Positions 7,690 through 15,422 of a stretch of 64,000 bases of DNA are shown here, piece by piece; position 1 is the stretch's first letter; each line of letters starts with the position of its first letter. The notes beneath the pieces are model-generated. The model worked only from the letters and a program-made list of their open reading frames with translations. It made no database searches and was not told the origin of the DNA. The DNA is taken from contig NZ_JAPEOS010000002.1 of the NCBI RefSeq assembly GCF_026340975.1, positions 576,501 through 640,500 on the forward strand, read 5' to 3'. The DNA comes from Streptomyces sp. NBC_01214. GTDB lineage: Bacteria > Actinomycetota > Actinomycetes > Streptomycetales > Streptomycetaceae. Position numbers and translations under genes: made by a program.

Positions 7690-8584
7690 TCAGTCAGCGG
7701 CGTCCCGCCTGCATGTCTTCAAGACCTACAAGCTGTACGTCGGGGGCAAGTTCCCCCGCTCCGAGAGCGGCCGGGTGTACGAAGTGACGGACTCCAAGGG
7801 CAAGTGGCTGGCCAACGCGCCCCTGTCCTCCCGCAAGGACGCGCGTGACGCGGTCGTCGCGGCCCGCAAGGCCTTCGGCGGCTGGTCGGGCGCGACCGCG
7901 TACAACCGCGGCCAGATCCTCTACCGCATCGCCGAGATGCTGGAGGGCCGCCGCGAGCAGTTCGTCCGCGAGGTCGGCGAGGCCGAGGGCCTGTCCAAGT
8001 CCAAGGCGGGCGCGGTCGTGGACGCGGCCATCGACCGCTGGGTCTGGTACGCGGGCTGGACCGACAAGATCGGCCAGATCGTGGGCGGGGCCAACCCGGT
8101 CGCGGGCCCGTTCTTCAACCTCTCCACCCCGGAGCCGACCGGTGTGGTCACGGTCGTCGCCCCGCAGGACTCGTCCTTCCTGGGTCTGGTCTCGGTGATC
8201 GCCCCGGTGATCGCGACGGGCAACACCGTCGTCGTCATCGCCAGCGAGAAGTCCCCGCTGCCGGCCCTGTCGCTGGGCGAGGTGCTCGCCACCTCCGATC
8301 TGCCCGGCGGCGTGGTCAACATCCTGTCCGGCAAGGCCGGCGAGATGGGCCCGCACCTGGCGTCGCACCAGGACGTCAACGCGATCGACCTGGCCGGGGC
8401 CGACGCGGCGCTGGCCAAGGAGCTGGAGGTCGCGGCGGCCGACAACCTCAAGCGCGTCCTTCGTCCACAGCCTGTGGACGACTGGAGCGCCGACCCGGGC
8501 ACCTCCCGCATGACGGCGTTCCTGGAGACCAAGACCGTCTGGCACCCGACCGGGTCGCTGGGCGCGGGCGGCTCGTCCTACTAG
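7682..8584 (+). CDS. Non-catalytic aldehyde dehydrogenase-like protein, 300 aa
   Basis: Clear homology to the cofactor-binding half of aldehyde dehydrogenases (KLYVGGKFPRSESGR near the start, APVIATGNTVVVIASEKSPLP, DLPGGVVNILSG), but the catalytic domain with Glu and Cys is absent. After about residue 250 it jumps to a short tail, FLETKTVWHPTGSLG, which resembles the C-terminal oligomerisation strand of ALDHs. With the preceding gene the total is 778 residues, matching the two-domain ALDH16 enzymes (about 750-800), whose second domain also lacks the catalytic residues. The reading frame is intact with normal codon use, so I read it as a functional partner subunit rather than a decayed gene. 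Confidence 0.85.
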   Translation: MSDQSAASRLHVFKTYKLYVGGKFPRSESGRVYEVTDSKGKWLANAPLSSRKDARDAVVAARKAFGGWSGATAYNRGQILYRIAEMLEGRREQFVREVGEAEGLSKSKAGAVVDAAIDRWVWYAGWTDKIGQIVGGANPVAGPFFNLSTPEPTGVVTVVAPQDSSFLGLVSVIAPVIATGNTVVVIASEKSPLPALSLGEVLATSDLPGGVVNILSGKAGEMGPHLASHQDVNAIDLAGADAALAKELEVAAADNLKRVLRPQPVDDWSADPGTSRMTAFLETKTVWHPTGSLGAGGSSY

Positions 8585-8611
8585 TCCCGGGACGACCCCC
8601 GTACGAGACCG

Positions 8612-8652
8612 GCCCCGGCAGCGTCCCCCGCGCTGCCGGGGCCTCCCTCTTT
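8612..8652 (+). terminator. Rho-independent terminator of the deoC operon
   Basis: A 12-bp perfect stem (GCCCCGGCAGCG at 8612-8623, complement at 8631-8642) with a 7-base loop, followed by a pyrimidine-rich tract (CTCCCTCTTTAT). It lies 28 bases after the second aldehyde dehydrogenase-like gene. Confidence 0.75.
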
Positions 8653-8808
8653 ATCGGGGGCTCGGTTCGCCTCCGGCGGCGCTGTTGTCGGCTCCAGGCG
8701 TGCGTGCGTCCTCGAAACCGCTCGTGCCTCGCGGTTCCTCCGGGCGCTCGCCCGCCTTCGCCGACGCGCCGCCTTCGGCTCACTCGCCGGGGGCAGGGGG
8801 CCAGGGGG

Positions 8809-9156
8809 TCAGCGGGGGGCCAGCGGGCCCAGGAGGGACGAGACCGCCGCCTCGGGGAGTTCACCCACCGACGGGCCCTGGGTGAGGATCCCCGTGACCG
8901 CCGTGGTGCCCACCGCGGGGAAGTCCGCGACCTTGGTGGCGACGCCGTTGTCCAGCGGGTCCACGCCGGTGTGGGCGAGCGGGTTCACCTTGAGGTTCGC
9001 GATCGGGTCGGTGACCCCGGCCACGGCGGCCGGAAGGTCGAGCTCGCCGGCGTGGGCGCCGCCCGCCGCCATCGCCAGGGCCGCGCCGGCCATCGAGACG
9101 GTCAGTCCGGCGGTGCGGAGCCGGTTCGGAAGGGAAGGGGCTGCGTGACGTGCCAT
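8809..9156 (-). CDS. Small secreted protein, 115 aa
   Basis: A signal peptide runs to about residue 36 (GGAHA-GE). The mature part is about 79 residues, non-polar and Val/Leu/Pro/Gly-rich, with the phrases DPIANLKVNPLAH and TGVDPLDNGVAT, and without cysteines. No known domain is recognised. The overall build resembles the 85-residue secreted peptide at 219-476. It is transcribed divergently from the kinase-like gene. Confidence 0.65.
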   Translation of the reverse strand: MARHAAPSLPNRLRTAGLTVSMAGAALAMAAGGAHAGELDLPAAVAGVTDPIANLKVNPLAHTGVDPLDNGVATKVADFPAVGTTAVTGILTQGPSVGELPEAAVSSLLGPLAPR

Positions 9157-9276
9157 GGAGATCCCGCCTGAGGTCGTGGTCGCGTGCGCACGCAGCGTAG
9201 TTGAGGTGTGTTCCTGGACACCAACCGGTCACCGGGAGGATCCCCTACCCGGGGGAATGGTTCAGACTGGTGTCCC

Positions 9277-9909
9277 GTGAGCTCCCCCTCTACTGCACCG
9301 ACCCGCGTCGTCCTGCTGACCGGTCCGTCGGGCTCCGGAAAATCCTCGCTGGCCGCCCGCTCGGGGCTGCCCGTGCTGCGCCTCGACGACTTCTACAAGG
9401 AAGCCGACGACCCCACCCTTCCGCTGGTGGAGGGCAGTTCCGACATCGACTGGGACTCCCCGCTGTCCTGGGACGCGGACGCGGCGGTCGCCGCGATCGC
9501 CGAACTGTGCGCGGCGGGGCGGACCGACGTTCCCGTCTACGACATCGCGACGAGCTCTCGCACGGGCACCGAGAGCCTCGACATCGCCCGCACCCCGCTG
9601 TTCATCGCGGAGGGCATCTTCGCCGCCGACGTGGTCGCCCGCTGCCAGCAGCTCGGCCTCCTCGCGGACGCCATCTGCCTGCGGGGGCGCCCCTCGACGA
9701 CCTTCCGCCGCCGGCTGGTCCGCGACCTGCGGGAAGGCCGCAAGTCGGTGCCGTTCCTGCTGCGCAGGGGCCTGCGGTTGATGCGCGCCGAACGCGGCAT
9801 CGTGGCCCGCCACGTCGCCCTGGGCGCGCACGCCTGCGCCGGCGACGAGGCTCTCGGCCGCCTGGCGGCGGCCGCGGCGGGCCGGCACCGCACGGCGACC
9901 CCGGCGTAG
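9277..9909 (+). CDS. Uridine kinase-like P-loop protein, 210 aa
   Basis: The N-terminus holds a Walker A motif, LLTGPSGSGKSSLA (about residues 14-27), followed by LRLDDFYKEADDP, the substrate and magnesium loop typical of the uridine kinase/phosphoribulokinase group, and FIAEGIFAADVV. This suggests ATP-dependent phosphorylation of a nucleoside or similar hydroxyl compound. Closeness to deoC may reflect a shared nucleoside theme, but that is inference. The GTG at 9277 is the start that keeps the P-loop near the N-terminus; its ribosome site is weak. Confidence 0.8.
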   Translation: MSSPSTAPTRVVLLTGPSGSGKSSLAARSGLPVLRLDDFYKEADDPTLPLVEGSSDIDWDSPLSWDADAAVAAIAELCAAGRTDVPVYDIATSSRTGTESLDIARTPLFIAEGIFAADVVARCQQLGLLADAICLRGRPSTTFRRRLVRDLREGRKSVPFLLRRGLRLMRAERGIVARHVALGAHACAGDEALGRLAAAAAGRHRTATPA

Positions 9910-9923
9910 CCGCCGGGAACCCC

Positions 9924-10898
9924 TCAGCGGCGGGACCAGCGGTCCGTCAGGGTGGTGATCGCGGCGGCGGCCCGGTCGAGGCCGCGGTCGTCGCCGCGCA
10001 GCGTCTTGTTCAGTTCGACGTGCAGGAAGCGGGACTGCCGGTCGGCGGCGGTCCGGCCCTGTTCGTTCTCCCGGCCGGCGAGCTTGCAGCGCGCGGAGTA
10101 CGCCGTGCAGACCTCCAGGCCGTCGCTCCGCAGCGCGGCGGTCAGCCGTTCCGCGTCCGCGGCGGCGCTGTCGCCGGCGCCCGTGGAGACCACCGCGTCG
10201 CGCCCGCGGAACGACTCGTCGGCGAACCCGTGCAGCTGGACCCCCGGTAGGTTCCGCCGTGCCAGCTCCTCCACCACGCCGTGGAAGACCGAGTCGTCAC
10301 GGTGCGCCACGTCCGCCGCCCCGTCCTCGCCCGCATCGCGGTGGGCGCCCGCGAGCACCAGCACCCCGCCGGGTGCGCCGCGCAGCACCCGCGCGCCCAG
10401 GAGCTCGGTGCGGGTGTCGGCGACGGGGTGGGGGACCTGGACCGACCAGCGTGCGGGCAGGTCGAGATCGACGTACACCCGGCCCCAGCCGCGGCTGGTG
10501 TGGCCCGATTCACTCACCCCGTCCGCCACCTCGGCGTACCGGCGTCCGCTGGCGGCGTCCGTGACGGTGCGGAGGGTGAAGTCGATCTCGGACAGGCCGG
10601 TCCGGGCCGCTTCCGGATCGCCGTCGAGCAGGCGGGCGAACGCCCTGGTGAACGCGAGTCGTTCCTGGTCCGTGGGGGTGCGGTAGCCCCCGCGCTCGCT
10701 GAAGCCGGCGGTGAAGCGGGCGATCCGCTGTTCCAGGTCGATGTCGGCGGTGCGCTGTGGAGCGGGGCCGGTCGGGCGGGTCGGCGGTGCGCTTCCTGAA
10801 CTCGCCACCCAAAGCGTCAAACCGGCACAAAGGGCAATGAAAGCGCCGCACAGAACCGCAATCGTTACCCGCTTGGTCAGTGGAGCGCTCATAGTCAT
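9924..10898 (-). CDS. Putative secreted or membrane-tethered poly-gamma-glutamate hydrolase-like protein, 324 aa
   Basis: A single N-terminal hydrophobic segment (about residues 12-34) anchors or exports the protein; the rest is soluble. The C-terminal part shows an ordered set of polar motifs: VPHPVADTRT, VLAGAHRDAGE, DVAHRDDSVFH, LPGVQLHGF, AVVSTGAGD, LAGRENEQGR and FLHVELNKTLR. The last four follow the order and spacing I know from the YjqB/PghP poly-gamma-glutamate hydrolases (an IHG-type motif, a glycine turn, a glycine/asparagine loop, and QLELSR-LR), suggesting a related zinc hydrolase fold. It faces the pgsBC operon across a shared promoter region. The family assignment is inference; the start at 10898 or 10892 is not settled. 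Confidence 0.6.
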   Translation of the reverse strand: MTMSAPLTKRVTIAVLCGAFIALCAGLTLWVASSGSAPPTRPTGPAPQRTADIDLEQRIARFTAGFSERGGYRTPTDQERLAFTRAFARLLDGDPEAARTGLSEIDFTLRTVTDAASGRRYAEVADGVSESGHTSRGWGRVYVDLDLPARWSVQVPHPVADTRTELLGARVLRGAPGGVLVLAGAHRDAGEDGAADVAHRDDSVFHGVVEELARRNLPGVQLHGFADESFRGRDAVVSTGAGDSAAADAERLTAALRSDGLEVCTAYSARCKLAGRENEQGRTAADRQSRFLHVELNKTLRGDDRGLDRAAAAITTLTDRWSRR

Positions 10899-11103
10899 AC
10901 GAAAATAACGGAGTGATGAGCTCCGCTTCCCGCCCCTCCGCTCTTCGTTCCGGATCGCCCGCCACCGAGCCCCGCCGACGGACCGGCTCACGCTGACCGG
11001 ACGCACCGAGGCCCGCGCGGCAGTCCCCGCGCGCCCCGCAAGCCCAGATCATCACACTCCCTAGGCCGCACCGGCTCCAGGACAGAACGAAGAGGAGCCC
11101 GCG

Positions 11104-13410
11104 TTGGCCGCGTCGCGATCGAGGCGGCACCGGACCCGCCATCGGGCTGACATGTCGCTGCTGGGCGGCATCCGTCCGCCCATCGCAGCCCTGTCCGCCC
11201 TGCTGCTGGCCCTCGCCGCCCTCACCGCGTTCCAACTCGGACACGTGGGCCGGGAGCCCGTACCGCCGGCCGTCCTCACCTCCCAGCAGTACTTCGCCGA
11301 GGACGGCGCCATCGCCCTGCGCGCCTCCCTGGACGAGAGCATCACGGACATCGGCAGGACCGCCTCCCTGTTCAGCTCCGGCGAACCGGTCTCGCCCGAC
11401 TCCGTGCTCGACAAGCTCGGCAGCGTCTACCAGAAGTGGCGCGGCACGGCCGTGATCGAGATCAAGTCGGGCCGTCTGGAGGCGCAGCGCGGCGAGAACC
11501 TCCCGCTGACCGCCCTCGACCTGACCGCGCTCGACGGGGAGTCCGGCCTCGCCCCCCGCATGGTCCGGCTGGAGAACGGCGAGACCCGCCTGCTCACCCT
11601 CGCCCTGCTGTCCTGGCCCGACCGCCCCCAGCAGCTCCTGGTCGCCTCCAGCAGCCTGAAGGTCCCGGGCATCAGCCTGGGCCGGTCCCGCGCCATCGCC
11701 GTCCTCGACTCCTTTGGCCAGGTCCTCGGCAGCGACGGCATCGGTGGTTCCGCGCAGGAGAAGAAGCAGCTCGGGAAGTTCGCGAAGACCGTCGCCCAGA
11801 AGGCCGGGCAGCACCCCCTCCAGGCCAAGGAGCCCGGCTCCGGCGGCTTCGCGGGCGTCAGCGGCAGCCTGCTCGGGGACTCCAAGGACGGTCACCGCTC
11901 CGTGGCCGGCTACGCGAAGCTCACCGGCTCGCAGCCCGGCGTGGGCACCGACGCGACCGCCCTCGGCCTCACCGTCGTCTCCTTCGTCTCCGTCGCCGAG
12001 GAACGCTCCGCCGCCGTCGACTCCTTCTTCTGGATCGCCGCGTCCGCCGCCCTCCTGGTGCTCGGAGCACTGGCCGTGGCCCTGCTCGTGACCACCGTGC
12101 AGCGCCCGCTGCTCCGGCTGTTCCTGGAGAGCCGCCGGATCGGCCGCGGCGACCTGCACCGGCCGGTCACCGTGCCGAAGTACGGCGAGGCCGCCCGCAT
12201 CGGCGCCGCCCTCGACCGGCTGCGCCGGCAGCTCCGCGGCGAGCCCGTAGCGGAAACCGAGGGCCCCCGCCGGGGCCGCCGCGCCCGGATCGGGACCCGC
12301 GCCCTCCTCGCGGTGTGCGGGATCCTGCTCCTGGTGTGGTCGGCGCCGCTCCTGCTGACGCTCAACCGCGCGGGCGCCTCCGTCGCCGTACCCAAGACGA
12401 TCGTTGAGGACCAGCGCGAACGCACCGACACCCTGGCCGACCGGGTACGCCGCGCCCTCAACGAAGGACACGCCGACCTCACCTCCGTCGCCTCCGTCAT
12501 CAGCGACGGGACCACCCCGGCCGAGCTGACCAAACTGCTGGAACGTACCCGGACCCAGCATGGACGCTACGAATCCCTCTACGTCCTGAATGCCGCCGGC
12601 ACCGTCCTGGCCCGCGCCGGCGGCACGCCCCACCACCCCGCCGGCAAGGGCCCCTCGAAGCAGCCCGTCACCCTCGTCGACAGCGGCAACCGGCCGGTCA
12701 TCACCGAGTACGCCGAGGCTCCCGGCCTGGCCGGCGCCGCCGTGGTCGGCGAGCTGCGCATCGACTTCCTCAACGCCCTGCTCAAGCGGCCCGGCCTGGG
12801 CGAGGTCCGCGTCGTGGACGCGGAGCGCCGGGTGATCGGCGGCAACAACGGCTACCGGGCCTTCACGTCGCTCTCCGATGCCAAGCTCGACGCCCTCGTG
12901 AGCTCCGCCAACGACAAGAGCGGCGCGGACGGCAAGAGCGCCGCCGACGAGAAGTCGGACAAGGGACCGCGCGCCAAGAGCGCACTGCTCCGCGACGGCG
13001 GCGTCGTCATCGCCGCCGCGGCGCCGATGACCGGCGGCGGCGTGGCCCAGCCCCTGAACTGGACCGTCGTCACCTGGCAGCCGGCCAAGGGCCTGGAGAT
13101 CCCCGCGTACACCACCCAGAACCGCACCGTCCTGGCCGGACTGCTCGGCCTCACGGGCGCCGTGGCCTGCCTCGGCTGGATCCACATCATCGTGGTGCGT
13201 CCGCTGCGCGACCTCGCCCGGCGCGCGGAGGCCATGGCCGACGGCGACCGCCGCACCGTCGTCTACCCGACCCACCACGACGAGGTCGGCGCCGTCACCC
13301 GCAGCCTCGAAGTTATCCGCCTACAGCTGCTGGAGCAGCGCAAGCGGGACGCCGCCGGCGGCACCACCGGCCGGACGCCGGGCCGTGCCACCCCGGCCGG
13401 AAGGAACTGA
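11104..13410 (+). CDS. Membrane protein with two sensor-HAMP modules, 768 aa
   Basis: Two similar halves. Each has a transmembrane helix, an outside domain of about 190-280 residues, a second transmembrane helix and a HAMP-like segment: first around residues 318-380 (VQRPLLRLFLESRRIGRGDL) and second around 690-750 (VVRPLRDLARRAEAMADGDR). No kinase, cyclase or methyl-accepting domain follows either HAMP, so there is no classical output domain. GAGGAG 6 bases before the TTG at 11104 supports that start. It precedes pgsB by only 4 bases, so it belongs to the polymer operon, perhaps as scaffold or regulator of the synthase. The name of its role is unknown. Confidence 0.8.
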   Translation: MAASRSRRHRTRHRADMSLLGGIRPPIAALSALLLALAALTAFQLGHVGREPVPPAVLTSQQYFAEDGAIALRASLDESITDIGRTASLFSSGEPVSPDSVLDKLGSVYQKWRGTAVIEIKSGRLEAQRGENLPLTALDLTALDGESGLAPRMVRLENGETRLLTLALLSWPDRPQQLLVASSSLKVPGISLGRSRAIAVLDSFGQVLGSDGIGGSAQEKKQLGKFAKTVAQKAGQHPLQAKEPGSGGFAGVSGSLLGDSKDGHRSVAGYAKLTGSQPGVGTDATALGLTVVSFVSVAEERSAAVDSFFWIAASAALLVLGALAVALLVTTVQRPLLRLFLESRRIGRGDLHRPVTVPKYGEAARIGAALDRLRRQLRGEPVAETEGPRRGRRARIGTRALLAVCGILLLVWSAPLLLTLNRAGASVAVPKTIVEDQRERTDTLADRVRRALNEGHADLTSVASVISDGTTPAELTKLLERTRTQHGRYESLYVLNAAGTVLARAGGTPHHPAGKGPSKQPVTLVDSGNRPVITEYAEAPGLAGAAVVGELRIDFLNALLKRPGLGEVRVVDAERRVIGGNNGYRAFTSLSDAKLDALVSSANDKSGADGKSAADEKSDKGPRAKSALLRDGGVVIAAAAPMTGGGVAQPLNWTVVTWQPAKGLEIPAYTTQNRTVLAGLLGLTGAVACLGWIHIIVVRPLRDLARRAEAMADGDRRTVVYPTHHDEVGAVTRSLEVIRLQLLEQRKRDAAGGTTGRTPGRATPAGRN

Positions 13411-13414
13411 TCCC

Positions 13415-14902
13415 GTGCTCTTCCTCTACTGCGTGCTGCTCTTCTGCTGCCTGGTCATGCTCGTCGCGGGCGTCGTCGAGCAGCGCCGGCACTACGCCAA
13501 CCTCGCCCAGATACCGAACCGGGTGCTGGTCAACGGCATCCGCGGCAAGAGCTCCATCACCCGGCTGTGCGCGGGAGCCCTGCGCGGCGGCGGCCTGCTG
13601 ACGGTCGCCAAGACCACCGGCACCGCGGCCCGCTTCATCCACCCGGACGCCACCGAGGAGCCCGTCTACCGGAAGTTCGGCATCGCCAACGTCGTCGAAC
13701 AGATCGGCATCGTCCGGCGCGCCGCCGCCTACCGGCCGCACGCACTGGTCATGGAGTGCATGGCGGTCATGCCCGCACTCCAGGAGATCAACCAGTCGAA
13801 GCTGATCCAGTCGACCATCGGCGTCCTGTGCAACGTCCGCGAGGACCACGTCGCCGAGATGGGACCCACCCTCGACGACATCGCACGCTCCCTGTCGCGC
13901 TCGATGCCGCACGGCGGGATCTGCGTCACCGCCGAGAAGGAGCGCTTCCACGTGCTCCAGGAGGAGGCCGACGCGCGCAACTGCACGCTCGTCTACGCCG
14001 ACCCCGACACGGTCAGCGACGACGAGCTGCGCGGCTTCAGCTGGTTCACCTTCAAGGAGAACGTCGCCATCGCGCTCACCGTCGCCGAGCTCCTCGGCGT
14101 CGACCGCGAGACCGCCCTCCAGGGGATGTACGACGCCCCGCCGGACCCCGGCGTGCTCTCCGTCGAGCGGTACGTGGCCCCCGGCGGCAAGCGGGTGCGC
14201 TTCGCCAACGTCTTCGCCGCGAACGACCCCGAATCGACGCTGATGAACATCAACCAGCTCCTCGACCTCGGCGCCGTCGACCGCCCCCTCAACGTCGTGA
14301 TCAACTGCCGCCCGGACCGCGTCGAGCGCAACGGCCAGATGGGCGCGATCGTCCCGGACCTGATGCCCGACAAGGTCTTCGTGATCGGGCACCCGGCCAA
14401 GAGCGCCATCGACGCCATCCCCGCCGAGTGGCGCGGGCGCGCCGTCGACCTCGGCGGCGACCAGCGCGACGGCGAGGAGTTCATGAACGAGCTGCTCGGC
14501 CACTTGGGCGAGAGCTCCTCCCTGGTCGCCATCGGCAACATCCACGGCCAGGGCGAGATCCTCCTGGAACACCTGGCGGAGCTCCCCGGCTTCGAGGACG
14601 AGCCCGACCGGGAGGAGCCGCCCGCGACGGCCCCGGACCGCGAGCCCCCCGTACCCCGGCGGGAAGCCCCCGTGGCGCCGCTGTACGTACCGCACCTCGA
14701 CCCGTACGCCGACCTCAGCGCCGCCCAGGAAGCCCGGTTCGCGCAGCCCCCCGTGCCGCGGCAGTACGTCCACCCGCCGCAGCCGGACGGGCAGTGGCAC
14801 CAGGGCCCCCACCCGCAGCCGCAGTACGGGGAGCCCTGGCCGCCCCGCCCGTACGAGCCCCACCCGAACCCGCAGTGGCAGAGCCCAGGAGACCCCCGTT
14901 GA
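13415..14902 (+). CDS. pgsB: Poly-gamma-glutamate synthase-type ligase PgsB/CapB
   Basis: PgsB proteins are Mur-ligase-like amide ligases that polymerise glutamate through side-chain carboxyls using ATP, working with membrane subunit PgsC. The sequence opens with a membrane helix, then the family P-loop GIRGKSSITR (about residues 43-52), the block ALVMECMAVMPALQEINQSK, and NVREDHVAEMGPTLDD, all characteristic. The core ends near residue 400; an added tail of about 95 residues rich in Pro, Gln, Tyr and His has no counterpart in Bacillus PgsB. AAGGA before the GTG at 13415 fixes the start. Its stop codon overlaps the start of pgsC. Confidence 0.92.
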   Translation: MLFLYCVLLFCCLVMLVAGVVEQRRHYANLAQIPNRVLVNGIRGKSSITRLCAGALRGGGLLTVAKTTGTAARFIHPDATEEPVYRKFGIANVVEQIGIVRRAAAYRPHALVMECMAVMPALQEINQSKLIQSTIGVLCNVREDHVAEMGPTLDDIARSLSRSMPHGGICVTAEKERFHVLQEEADARNCTLVYADPDTVSDDELRGFSWFTFKENVAIALTVAELLGVDRETALQGMYDAPPDPGVLSVERYVAPGGKRVRFANVFAANDPESTLMNINQLLDLGAVDRPLNVVINCRPDRVERNGQMGAIVPDLMPDKVFVIGHPAKSAIDAIPAEWRGRAVDLGGDQRDGEEFMNELLGHLGESSSLVAIGNIHGQGEILLEHLAELPGFEDEPDREEPPATAPDREPPVPRREAPVAPLYVPHLDPYADLSAAQEARFAQPPVPRQYVHPPQPDGQWHQGPHPQPQYGEPWPPRPYEPHPNPQWQSPGDPR

Positions 14903-15381
14903 TCCCCGCAGTCCTCACCCCCGAGATCGCCGCGATCGGCATCGCGCTGGGCCTGCTGTTCTCCCTGCTGTGCTACCTGACGACGAACCTCTCGCCCGGC
15001 GGCATGATCACCCCCGGCTGGCTCGCGCTCACCCTCATCGAGGACCTGCAGCGCGCCGCGCTCGTCGTCGGCATCACCGCCCTGACGTACGCGCTCACCC
15101 TCGTCACCCAGAAGTTCGTCATCCTCTACGGCAAGCGCCTGTTCGCGGCCGTCGTCCTCATCGGAGTGCTCCTCCAGGCCACGGTCGTGATCGTGCTCCA
15201 GATGAAGTTCCCCCTGCTGTACGCGAACCAGACCCTCGGCTTCATCGTCCCCGGACTGATCGCCTATCAGCTCGTCCGCCAGCCCAAGGGCGCCACGCTG
15301 CTCGCCACCGGCTCCGCGACCCTCATGACGTACGTCGTCCTGACCTCGGGCATCCTGCTCGGCTTCATGCCGCACGCCTGA
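14899..15381 (+). CDS. pgsC: Poly-gamma-glutamate synthase membrane subunit PgsC/CapC
   Basis: A 160-residue integral membrane protein with about five helices. Recognisable features are the N-terminal helix followed by TTNLSPGGMITPGWLAL and the later LLYANQTLGFIVPGLIAYQL, both typical of PgsC/CapC. The TTG start at 14899 overlaps the pgsB stop and has AGGAGA 5-6 bases upstream. PgsB and PgsC together form the catalytic core; a PgsA/CapA exporter-type subunit is not found nearby. Confidence 0.92.
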   Translation: MIPAVLTPEIAAIGIALGLLFSLLCYLTTNLSPGGMITPGWLALTLIEDLQRAALVVGITALTYALTLVTQKFVILYGKRLFAAVVLIGVLLQATVVIVLQMKFPLLYANQTLGFIVPGLIAYQLVRQPKGATLLATGSATLMTYVVLTSGILLGFMPHA

Positions 15382-15422
15382 CCGACGCCAGCCCGACCAC
15401 CCGCACCGCCCGGAGCGCACCG

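Noticed and set aside
7682..8584. Second aldehyde dehydrogenase-like gene as a decayed pseudogene
   Set aside because: The frame is intact with normal composition, coupled to the catalytic gene and followed by a proper terminator; loss of the catalytic domain is clean, as in ALDH16 second domains.
10510..13278. A 922-codon minus-strand open frame across the HAMP gene
   Set aside because: It mirrors the HAMP-protein gene, has shadow-type composition and no recognisable domain.
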